From: a virus | Virus record (IMG/VR): IMGVR_UViG_3300008116_000022 | Span: 1 to 64,000 of that record | Reading direction: 5' to 3' (one strand) | Length of the DNA stretch: 64,000 nucleotides | In this document: positions 30,657 through 38,555 of the stretch, one piece after another | How the letters are laid out: each line of letters starts with the position of its first letter | Numbering within the stretch: position 1 is the first letter of the stretch | Position numbers and translations under genes: made by a program | The notes under the pieces: model-generated | What the model was told of the DNA's origin: nothing | The model's database searches: none | The model's input: only the letters and a program-made list of their open reading frames with translations

Positions 30657-31966
30657 TTGCAAGGTTTTAGCGCAGTATCTTTGTAAGTCCTGATCAAGGC
30701 GAAACCGGACTTGAGGGACTGGGTTAATTGCAAGATTCTTGATTGATATAATCTCATTCTGACTGCAACCAAGGCGAAACCGGACTTGAGGGACTGGGTT
30801 AATTGCAAGTAGGAACACTAGAATATCTCCCTTAGATAAAGAGGCGAAACCGGACTTGAGGGACTGGGTTAATTGCAAGTGGAACGTATCTTATATTCAG
30901 AGGATGAGGCGAAACCGGACTTGAGGGACTGGGTTAATTGCAAGACTACTCTGAAAATCTGGGTTCTATCCAGTTTGCCAGCTTTTTTTGGCGAAACCGG
31001 ACTTGAGGGACTGGGTTAATTGCAAGTTCACCTTTGATATCACCCTTGATATCAACTTCACCTGGGCGAAACCGGACTTGAGGGACTGGGTTAATTGCAA
31101 GGGTTCGCTACTTTTGTGGTCAAAATCGAGACTCCAAGGCGAAACCGGACTTGAGGGACTGGGTTAATTGCAAGCATTTTCCGCCTCCTTTATTAGCAGA
31201 TCCCAGGTTTGGCGAAACCGGACTTGAGGGACTGGGTTAATTGCAAGTTTTAAATGATGAGAATTGCCTGCCTTATTATGTGGCGAAACCGGACTTGAGG
31301 GACTGGGTTAATTGCAAGATTGCAACTGACTTTATGATTAATGAAAGCTAGAGGCGAAACCGGACTTGGGGAACTGGGTTAATTGCAAGCCATATCTTTG
31401 TCTCCTAATTGTCAAATAAAGCCTAGCGAAACCGGACTTGAGGGACTGGGTTAATTGCAAGAATTTCATTAACTCAGGTAGCAACTTACTATTCCGGCGA
31501 AACCGGACTTGAGGGACTGGGTTAATTGCAAGTTTTCTCAGGGGAAAAATCAGGTATTTATTATTAGGCGAAACCGGACTTGAGGGACTGGGTTAATTGC
31601 AAGTGGACAATGGCGAGAAAGTATTTATTGCCACCGATTCACAGGGCGAAACCGGACTTGAGGGACTGGGTTAATTGCAAGTTGTTTTGTCTACAGTCAT
31701 GTCTACAGTCATGTCGGTGAAACCGGACTTGGGGAACTGGGTTAATTGCAAGTTTCTTAATAAGAAGTTCTAGATTTTGGGTGCTTGGTGAAACCGGACT
31801 TGAGGGACTGGGTTAATTGCAAGATATTCAGAAGATGAGTGGATTTGCGCTGCTAATGGTGAAACCGGACTTAGGGAACTGAGTTAATTGCAAGCCTCAA
31901 GGTCGGTTTCGCCAAAGCCGGGTATTGTGGGTGAAACCGGACTTGAGGGACTGGGTTAATTGCAAG
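30627..31966 (+). CRISPR. CRISPR array, 19 repeats and 18 spacers
   Basis: 37-base repeats begin GGCGAAACCGG and end GGTTAATTGCAAG; starts are 30627, 30698, 30773, 30843, 30908, 30990, 31065, 31138, 31211, 31282, 31353, 31425, 31496, 31567, 31645, 31716, 31787, 31858 and 31930. Spacers are 28-45 bases, mostly 34. Repeats 11, 16 and 18 carry internal changes and the last four begin GGTG, so the old end is on the right and the leader side is at the nuclease gene. Transcription left to right is inferred from that. No cas1 or cas2 was seen. Confidence 0.95.
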
Positions 31967-32036
31967 ATGCACTGAGTTGTAGAGTATAATTGTACTATAT
32001 ACATAAGAAACTTCTATTTTTGCAAAGAGAGGCAAT

Positions 32037-33059
32037 ATGAAGGGAGAGATTCTCAAAAGGTTTTTCAGAGCGATCGCTAGTTCAGACCAAGAAGCGATTG
32101 ACAAACTTGCATATCTGGTCATAGAAGAAGAGCGCAGTAAAGGGCATACCCTCCTTGCTGACCAGTTAGAGAATATTACTAAAAAGAAATCCAGAGATCA
32201 ATCTCCTGACTTGATCAAACCTGTTTCCTCTCTTGCAAATGCCACACAAACAACAGGAGAAAACTTACAGGGTTTAAGCGAATTACCAACCAGTAAGCGT
32301 TTTAACCTTCCCTTGGTAACGACCATACCAAGGGATAAACTACGTCATTACATGGTATTGCCTGAAAAAATTGAAAAGCGTTTTCAAAGAATTGAGCGCG
32401 AGTATGCAGCAAGAGATAGACTAGCTCATCATGGGCTGCGTTATCGGCAAAAAATTCTCCTTTATGGACCGCCTGGCTGTGGAAAGACATTAGGAGCAGA
32501 ACGTTTAGCCTGGAATACAGGTTTACCACTGTTAAAAGTACGTTTTGATGCAATGGTGTCGTCTTTTTTAGGGGAGACAGCCAGTAATTTAAGACTGGTA
32601 TTTGAGGATGCTGCAAAAAATCCATGTTTATTATTTTTAGATGAATGTGACTCAATTGCCAAGACACGAGAAGATTCTCAGGAAGTGGGAGAAATTAAGC
32701 GAGTAGTAAATACATTTTTGCAAATTTTGGATGAATATCAACCTTCTTCTGGGCTTATCGTAGCCGCTACGAATTTGAATAAATCTTTGGATACTGCCCT
32801 ATGGAGAAGATTTGATGATCTGATTGCAGTACCCAAACCGGGAGAAAAAGAACTAGAATTTATACTGAGGGAAACACTATCTGCAATTGAAGTGGGATCT
32901 ATCAACTGGCCAAGAATTATTGAACAGATGAAAGATTTTTCTGCGGCTCAAGCTGTGAGGGTTGCCCAAGATGCAGCTAAACGAGCGATTTTAGAGCGAG
33001 AGGGGTTAGTGATTCAGGAACATTTAGAAGAAGCGATCGCTGAAATCAAGGTTTCCTAG
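32037..33059 (+). CDS. AAA-family ATPase
   Basis: 340 residues. Walker A GPPGCGKT at about 144-151, Walker B LLFLDECD at 198-205, sensor 1 AATN at 243-246 and an arginine-finger region RRFDD at 257-261; this is a classic AAA (FtsH/spastin-like) core. The N-terminal 90 residues are a non-catalytic adaptor. Similar ATPases in cyanobacteria pair with a subtilase; none is seen here. It starts 70 bases after the array with an AGAGAGG ribosome-binding site. A link to the CRISPR locus is only positional. Confidence 0.85.
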   Translation: MKGEILKRFFRAIASSDQEAIDKLAYLVIEEERSKGHTLLADQLENITKKKSRDQSPDLIKPVSSLANATQTTGENLQGLSELPTSKRFNLPLVTTIPRDKLRHYMVLPEKIEKRFQRIEREYAARDRLAHHGLRYRQKILLYGPPGCGKTLGAERLAWNTGLPLLKVRFDAMVSSFLGETASNLRLVFEDAAKNPCLLFLDECDSIAKTREDSQEVGEIKRVVNTFLQILDEYQPSSGLIVAATNLNKSLDTALWRRFDDLIAVPKPGEKELEFILRETLSAIEVGSINWPRIIEQMKDFSAAQAVRVAQDAAKRAILEREGLVIQEHLEEAIAEIKVS

Positions 33060-33174
33060 TTTTTTGAGAGTTAATTTTTTGGTGTTTGGAGAAAAAATGG
33101 TTTAAAGTTCTCGATGATTGGCGAACATTCAAGGAAGAACAAGAGAAAAAAGAACAAGAACGCTAAAGCACAAT

Positions 33175-34620
33175 TTAATACTTTAACTTACACAACTCCC
33201 ATCCCAAATACATAGCATGGGAGTTTTGCAACCCTGGACAATCTCTCATTATTTCTTGTGACACCTTATAAGCGGACTTATTTGAATAACAATTAACCAC
33301 CTCTCCTGAGCCAGGGGTGGTATGCTCAACCACAACCTTACCCTCTTGATTGCTAATAATAAAATTCCCCACAGGATCAGAGTAATCCTGGTTTTTGGCA
33401 ATCTTACCATACTGAGATGAGACTACCTTGCTCACATTCTCAAAACAATCATCATAAATATGAGCGCTCTGACTAATGGTAATCAATGGACCTAGTTTGA
33501 GGGACTGATGGGAACTCAATAAAGCACTATAAATATATTTCTGTAAAGCCCTTAAACCCATGGCATTGGCTGGCCATGCTGAGAACATATCATTGCTACG
33601 GAAGGTTGCGGTTAAAGACAGTTCACCGCTGACTACCCTTACCCAAATATGATTTAAACAGGGGGGATTAGATTCATCGTGGTCTTCCTTGGTATCCCAT
33701 AAGGACATTACAGCCCTGGCGGAATTAATGTCATGGGTTAGCTTTTCAATTACCTGTTGAACCTGGTCTTTACCAAACCAGGAACGTAACCTTTGTCCAT
33801 AGGTGTATTTTATCCCTTCTTGACTAGGCGCGTCCTCTAGTATCTGAGAAATATATTCTTGTAAAAAACTTCTATCTACTGGCAAATAGTTGGGTTCAGG
33901 AAAGTAAAAATCATCAGGTTCATTGGTAATAATTGCCATTAAATCTATCAATTCCTGCCACGTTCCATCATGGCTAGTGGGTCGGATCACCCCGGTTGTT
34001 TTAATTCTATGGATGATTTTTACCCAGGTTTCCGCAATGGTTTTACCCTCTATTCTGTGACCATAGAGGGGTCCTGGTAGGGTATTTGATTCAATTGTAC
34101 TCATGGGAAATTCTAAGGGCATTCCCCAAGGTGCAACGGGGTTTTTAGTTGCATAATCTCTGACCGCTTCAACAGCTTGGGCTATTGATTGTACTTCTTT
34201 GATTTCTACAGACTCACGCAATTTTTCTAAAACATTCATATCAATCTCGATGTCAATATAGCCAGTAATAGAAGAAGAAATTACCCAGGTTTTTCTACCA
34301 ATATCACTAATACCTTTATTGAAACCATAACGAAAAAAGTCAGCTAAACATTGACAGCCACCTGCGTTTTTGTCTTCCTTAGTTCCATTGAGAATTACTA
34401 AGTACCTAACATGAGGATTTAATAACAGATTCCGAACCACTAAGTTAATCCCTCTTGTGGGTGAGTATAGTTGCCCAATAACTGCATATTCATGGTTACT
34501 CAAATGTTTTTGGACTGCTTCTTTGATAGTCCATCCTGTTATCAATGCAGTCTGTCCAGTTCCTTGAATTAATTGAGTTGGCTTGTACTTGGCTGTATAT
34601 TCCCCTGGTTTTTCAGTCAT
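33175..34620 (-). CDS. thyA: Thymidylate synthase with MtrA/DUF4346-like N-terminal domain
   Basis: 481 residues in two parts. Residues about 1-160 ('YAVIGQLYSPTRGINLVVRNLLLNPHVRYLVILNGT') resemble the DUF4346/MtrA-like domain seen in front of some archaeal-type ThyA proteins. Residues about 183-481 are ThyA: 'YTYGQRLRSWFG', the catalytic Cys321 in NPPCLNH, RSND at 341-344, PANAMGL at 350-356 and SAHIYD at 385-390. It makes dTMP from dUMP, and with Tmk (57800) supplies dTTP for replication. Confidence 0.8.
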   Translation of the reverse strand: MTEKPGEYTAKYKPTQLIQGTGQTALITGWTIKEAVQKHLSNHEYAVIGQLYSPTRGINLVVRNLLLNPHVRYLVILNGTKEDKNAGGCQCLADFFRYGFNKGISDIGRKTWVISSSITGYIDIEIDMNVLEKLRESVEIKEVQSIAQAVEAVRDYATKNPVAPWGMPLEFPMSTIESNTLPGPLYGHRIEGKTIAETWVKIIHRIKTTGVIRPTSHDGTWQELIDLMAIITNEPDDFYFPEPNYLPVDRSFLQEYISQILEDAPSQEGIKYTYGQRLRSWFGKDQVQQVIEKLTHDINSARAVMSLWDTKEDHDESNPPCLNHIWVRVVSGELSLTATFRSNDMFSAWPANAMGLRALQKYIYSALLSSHQSLKLGPLITISQSAHIYDDCFENVSKVVSSQYGKIAKNQDYSDPVGNFIISNQEGKVVVEHTTPGSGEVVNCYSNKSAYKVSQEIMRDCPGLQNSHAMYLGWELCKLKY

Positions 34621-34749
34621 GGTTTTTTGCTGATTTTAATTATTAATTTCTATAAAAATAATACCATAAAATGAGAGTATTATTGACAAATTAATCAATT
34701 AATATTATTATTAAATATAGTATTAATACGAGTGACATTCCCACAGATC

Positions 34750-35886
34750 ATGAAATTAATTTGCTCTCAATCTGAACTTAACGCCAATCTTTCTTTGGCT
34801 AGTCGTGCTGTTCCCTCACGCCCAACTCATCCGGTACTTGCTAATATTTTGTTAAAAGCCAACAGCGACACTGATCAAGTGGAATTAACTTCCTTTGATT
34901 TAAGTTTAGGCATTTGTACTACTTTTGATGCTCAGGTGTTAGAGGGTGGTGAAATTACCATACCCTCCAAACTGCTTTTAGATATTGTTTCCAAACTACC
35001 CCAGGGTGACATTACAATCAGTAGCACTGAAGAAGAAAGCGGTGGTATTACTGTCACCTTAAAACCTAAAAGCGGTCGCTACCAAGTCCGTGCCATGAAT
35101 GCTGATGAGTTTCCTGAGCTGCCAACAGTTCACGAGGTAGAACCAATTGAGGTTTCTGCTTCGGCACTTAGCGAGGGACTGCAACGTACTCTATTTGCTA
35201 CTAGCTCTGATGAGACTAAACAGGTTATCACTGGTGTGCATTTTTTCCTAAAGCGAGATAGTATAGAATTTGCCTCTACCGATGGACACAGATTAGCGGT
35301 AGTGGAAACCAGTCGTGAGTCAGACGAGGATCAAGAATCAGAGGTGACAATTCCTGCTAAAGCGTTACGAGAATTGCAAAAAATGTTAAGTCAGGGTTCT
35401 GCGTCTGATCAGGTTGAGATTTACATAGATCCGGTACAAGTAGTATTTGTGCGGGGAAATCAAAGATTAACCAGTCGCACATTAGAAGGCCATTATCCTG
35501 CTTATAATCAATTAATTCCCAGGCAATTTGAGCGAGAAGTAACAATAGACAGAAAACAATTTATTAGCACCTTAGAACGGATTTCTGTGTTAGCTAGTCA
35601 GAAAAACAATATTGTCAAATTGTCTTTAGATAGGGACAATCAACTAGTAATTTTGTCCTGCGAAACTCAAGATGTGGGTAGTGCTATAGAGTCAATACCA
35701 GCCCAAGTTTCTGGTACTGATATTGAAGTCGGGTTTAATGTTAGATATCTTTTGGAAGGACTTAAAGAGTTATCTTCCGCAGAGATTCAAATTCACTTAA
35801 ATCATCAGTTGCAACCAGTTATTTTTACTCCGTTAAGTGGATTAAAAATGACATATTTAACCATGCCTGTGCAAATAAGAGATTAA
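34750..35886 (+). CDS. dnaN: DNA polymerase III beta subunit (sliding clamp)
   Basis: 378 residues from the ATG at 34750; an in-frame GTG at 34732 is less likely. 'MKLICSQSELNANLSLASRAVPSRPTHPVLANILL' is the standard DnaN start, 'FASTDGHRLAVVE' and the C-terminal 'PVIFTPLSGLKMTYLTMPVQIRD' complete three clamp domains. Normal length. A second, diverged clamp is at 54432. Confidence 0.95.
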   Translation: MKLICSQSELNANLSLASRAVPSRPTHPVLANILLKANSDTDQVELTSFDLSLGICTTFDAQVLEGGEITIPSKLLLDIVSKLPQGDITISSTEEESGGITVTLKPKSGRYQVRAMNADEFPELPTVHEVEPIEVSASALSEGLQRTLFATSSDETKQVITGVHFFLKRDSIEFASTDGHRLAVVETSRESDEDQESEVTIPAKALRELQKMLSQGSASDQVEIYIDPVQVVFVRGNQRLTSRTLEGHYPAYNQLIPRQFEREVTIDRKQFISTLERISVLASQKNNIVKLSLDRDNQLVILSCETQDVGSAIESIPAQVSGTDIEVGFNVRYLLEGLKELSSAEIQIHLNHQLQPVIFTPLSGLKMTYLTMPVQIRD

Positions 35887-35953
35887 ATATTTACCCTGGT
35901 AGTTGCTCGCTCTACTATTGATTTATTGTGCATTACCAGGGTTTTACAACAGT

Positions 35954-36760
35954 TTAATTTTTGTCCTTTATTGCTTCACCGATCATAGTAGATAGCATCT
36001 TTAATTGTGGTTCACATTTTCCCATATCTTCATTAAAAAACCAATTCTCAAAGAAAGATTTAGTCCATTCAACTAATATAAATCCAGCAAAATTTTCTTT
36101 ATAATAAAATAAATATATAGCATAACGTCCCGTGTCTCTACTGCTTAACCAAGTAGAACAAACCTCACCTTCACTACCGCAGCAAGAGTAGGAAATTTTA
36201 TTATCAATCATAGGTTTAATGGCACTATCAAAAAAATGCCTAGAAATTGGCGGGCGACTAGCCATTGAGTGTTTGCCACTAGATGCTACTTCTAAAAATA
36301 TAGAATGGTTGTCTAAATGGAATTTAAACAAAGATATTCTGACTGCTTTTAAGTCATACCTAATCCTTTCCATCATTGCATTGATTTCTGTAATTTCTGA
36401 AGAGGATATGTTGTTAAACATCTGTTGATTACCAACAACTTCAATAACAATATTTTTGATTTGCTCAATAACTCGCTTAACCAAAGCCTCACCCATCATA
36501 GATACAATGGTTGTAAAAATACACCCAGAAAGAATTATTAAGGCTTTGATGATATCAAGGGATCTTAGTGCATCACTAAGTTCATAGTAATCTTCTTTTT
36601 TCTGGACTTCTGTTTTTTGAGGAACAGGTGCTTGGGCTTTGATCAAAGATGACTCATTTCCTGCAATTGCCTTTTTAGTAATTCCGGTTTCAGAATGTAT
36701 TGCCGTTTGTAGCACCAACGACAGAACCATCAACTGTATTAATAAGTTATTTTTTTTCAT
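35954..36760 (-). CDS. Membrane-anchored protein with GAF-like domain, paralogue of 20309 gene
   Basis: 268 residues with an N-terminal signal-type helix ('NLLIQLMVLSLVLQTAIHS'), a second hydrophobic segment ('IIKALIILSGCIFTTIVSMMG') and a C-terminal domain with 'RYDLKAVRISLFKFHLDNHSIFLEVASSGK', 'GEVCSTWLSSRDTGRYAIYLFYYKENFAGFILVEWT'. The layout matches the 20309 protein. Expression may be controlled by a leader terminator at 36796-36816. Confidence 0.6.
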   Translation of the reverse strand: MKKNNLLIQLMVLSLVLQTAIHSETGITKKAIAGNESSLIKAQAPVPQKTEVQKKEDYYELSDALRSLDIIKALIILSGCIFTTIVSMMGEALVKRVIEQIKNIVIEVVGNQQMFNNISSSEITEINAMMERIRYDLKAVRISLFKFHLDNHSIFLEVASSGKHSMASRPPISRHFFDSAIKPMIDNKISYSCCGSEGEVCSTWLSSRDTGRYAIYLFYYKENFAGFILVEWTKSFFENWFFNEDMGKCEPQLKMLSTMIGEAIKDKN

Positions 36761-36784
36761 AAATTACCTCTACCAGATGACTTT

Positions 36785-36860
36785 AAAAATAAAAAACTCG
36801 CGGAGGAGGCGCGAGTGGTTATACAACAGGGTAACAGCCAAAAGACTTTTTTATTATACC
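36785..36860 (-). ncRNA. Short leader RNA ending in a terminator (attenuator or sRNA)
   Basis: On the minus strand an extended -10 (TGGTATAAT, 36853-36861) is followed about 40 bases later by the stem ACTCGCG/CGCGAGT (36796-36816) and TTTTTTATTTTT. The hairpin loop carries CCTCCTCC, complementary to Shine-Dalgarno sequences. It ends 25 bases before the gene at 35954-36760. Confidence 0.5.
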
Positions 36861-36892
36861 ATTTATTTTTATTAATGTGTGCAATAAAAAAA

Positions 36893-36917
36893 GATGGGAG
36901 CGCAGTTTCCCATCCTG
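36893..36917 (-). terminator. Terminator after HNH gene
   Basis: Stem GATGGGA / TCCCATC with T7 on the minus strand, downstream of the stop at 36939. Confidence 0.8.
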
Positions 36918-36938
36918 GGGTCTTATTACACATTGACA

Positions 36939-37280
36939 TTATATCAGGTTTATGCCTTCATATAATAGCCTGTAGCCTAATTTTAGTCTTTCTAAAAACT
37001 TGGTGGTGTTTCTATTTTTCCACAATTGATTTTTGTGGTCTATAATCCAATTCTTGGGGTCATGACAGATAGTTTGATGACAACGTAAGCAAACAGGAAA
37101 TACCGATTCTCCTATGACATCCTTGCCGTAGTAGGCATGATGTAATTCATCTGATTTGCTAGTAATGCAATAACAGCATAGCCCATGGGTTGACTTGTGA
37201 GCGATCGCGCATTGTTGGCGATACTTTCTAGGATTTCCGTATCGCTTACTGTAGTCTATTTTGGATTGAGTATTTTTCAT
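36939..37280 (-). CDS. Free-standing HNH-type protein
   Basis: 113 residues from the ATG at 37280. 'GLCCYCITSKSDELHHAYYGKDVIGESVFPVCLRCHQTICHDPKNWI' has two CxxC pairs and the ELHH/CH signature of HNH-like nucleases. It matches the gene at 57179 through 'FPVC--CH---CH-PKNWI'. Likely a nicking or homing-type endonuclease, or a DNA-binding remnant of one. Confidence 0.7.
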   Translation of the reverse strand: MKNTQSKIDYSKRYGNPRKYRQQCAIAHKSTHGLCCYCITSKSDELHHAYYGKDVIGESVFPVCLRCHQTICHDPKNWIIDHKNQLWKNRNTTKFLERLKLGYRLLYEGINLI

Positions 37281-37372
37281 AGTTCCCAACTGCATAATTG
37301 ATCTTTTTGGTGGGAACTTGAGTGTTGATTTGACATGGGAGTAGTAGGTTCAAAAACTATTTTGATCTTAAC

Positions 37373-38191
37373 TTAATTCAGGGGAGAAAACTTTGTTTTT
37401 TTTAATTTTTGCAGACTTGCTATTGCTTTTGTGTTGTCTCTACAAGCATAGTAAAATTCTTTGTTACTAGGAACAACATTGCTTTGAGCAATGCCGTCCT
37501 GAATAAGTATTGACAATATTCTTCTGACTGTATATGCGGACAATTTAAAGAACAACAATGCAACAACATCTTTTACAGACAACGCTTTATCTGCGGTTTT
37601 TAAAACTTCTAAAACAAGGGCTTTGTTTCTGTCTCTTGGTACATACATTGCGGGAGCTTTGTTCAATAAGTCTTTTTTCTCTATACTTACCCAAAAGATA
37701 ATATGCCAATCAAATGAGGTGATTAAATTTTGTTTTTCAAGACTTTTTAAATGGTAGTAAACCTTTTTTGCACTCATATTTAAAGTTAGTGCCGTTCTTA
37801 TGTCCTCTGTGGACATGGGTTTATTGGACTTTTTGATTTCATTAAGTATTGATTCTCTTAACAATTTACACTTAGTTTTTATCCCTGGGGCTTTTTCTTT
37901 TTTGGGTTTAAGTCGCCTATATGGTGTTTTAGGCTTTTTTAATTTTGCCTTCTCAGGGTGTTTTGTGGGTTGAACAATGGTTTCAGTGGGTTCAATATTT
38001 TTCTGTTGCTTGCTGTCAAAATTACTGCAAATTAGAGATACTTTAAGTTCCCCTACCCTACCAGTTATCTCAATACATCTTGCTGCTTCTAATCTTTTGA
38101 TTAAACTATTGCCAAAGTGGTTTAAATCCCTTAGTTCAACATCGCCACCCCGCGTTTTTATGTAGTCTAATACTTGCTGTGGGCTAAACAT
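37373..38191 (-). CDS. Winged-helix DNA-binding protein with multiple HTH units
   Basis: 272 residues, strongly basic. Three segments read as winged helices: residues about 1-50 ('VLDYIKTRGGDVELRDL'), about 115-165 ('MSTEDIRTALTLNMSAKKVYYHLKSLEKQNLI') and about 190-245 ('LSVKDVVALLFFKLSAYTVRRILSILIQDGIA'), with a Lys/Pro-rich linker between the first two. Could be a chromatin-type or regulatory protein. Family not recognised. Confidence 0.65.
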   Translation of the reverse strand: MFSPQQVLDYIKTRGGDVELRDLNHFGNSLIKRLEAARCIEITGRVGELKVSLICSNFDSKQQKNIEPTETIVQPTKHPEKAKLKKPKTPYRRLKPKKEKAPGIKTKCKLLRESILNEIKKSNKPMSTEDIRTALTLNMSAKKVYYHLKSLEKQNLITSFDWHIIFWVSIEKKDLLNKAPAMYVPRDRNKALVLEVLKTADKALSVKDVVALLFFKLSAYTVRRILSILIQDGIAQSNVVPSNKEFYYACRDNTKAIASLQKLKKTKFSPLN

Positions 38192-38351
38192 AATCTTCGC
38201 TCTAAACCAAAATTAAAAAAATAAATTAGTGAACTTTTGTTATTATACAACAATATATTAGCATAGGTAATCAAACATAAATAACGATAATTTTTAATGC
38301 TTAAAAAGAGTATACAATTACTCATATACTCTTTTGCCAGCAAAGTATTCA
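38192..38351. other. AT-rich gap
   Basis: 160 bases with no gene; contains promoter-like AT-rich sequence for the leftward winged-helix gene (TTGTATAATAACAAAAG on the minus strand near 38240). Confidence 0.4.
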
Positions 38352-38555
38352 TTATGTTTGTTGACAGATTTGATAACAAGTTAGTGGCATCAAATCTAAT
38401 CCTCTTAATGTTTTAAAAGTGTCAACTTCACGTCTTGAATTAAACAGTCTTGCTTCCCTTATTTTGGTGGTGAAAATAATGTCATAAAGTCCAGTATTCT
38501 TATGAATTAATCCCTGTTCTGACCCTAAGATAAAGCCCTCTAACTTCTTACTCAT
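38352..38555 (-). CDS. Small unknown protein at end of ATPase operon
   Basis: 67 residues, starting MSKKLEGFILGSEQGLIHKNTGLYDIIFTTKIREARLF. Its start overlaps the end of the large ATPase gene by 8 bases. A small beta-rich domain is likely. No family recognised. Confidence 0.6.
   Translation of the reverse strand: MSKKLEGFILGSEQGLIHKNTGLYDIIFTTKIREARLFNSRREVDTFKTLRGLDLMPLTCYQICQQT

Noticed and set aside
30627-31966. Leftward-transcribed array with leader on the ATPase side
   Set aside because: The most degenerate repeats lie at the right, the usual old end, so leader at left is favoured; not proven.
28893-33059. CRISPR-associated transposon (type V-K with TnsC-like ATPase)
   Set aside because: The nuclease keeps all RuvC catalytic residues, no TnsB/TniQ is present, and the ATPase at 32037 is of FtsH/spastin type rather than TnsC.
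36860-36890. Separate small gene between two terminators near 36.8 kb
   Set aside because: No open frame of reasonable length; the interval fits a promoter plus attenuator better.
38167-38379. 70-codon minus-strand frame at 38.2 kb
   Set aside because: AT-rich promoter sequence read as protein; no conserved pattern.
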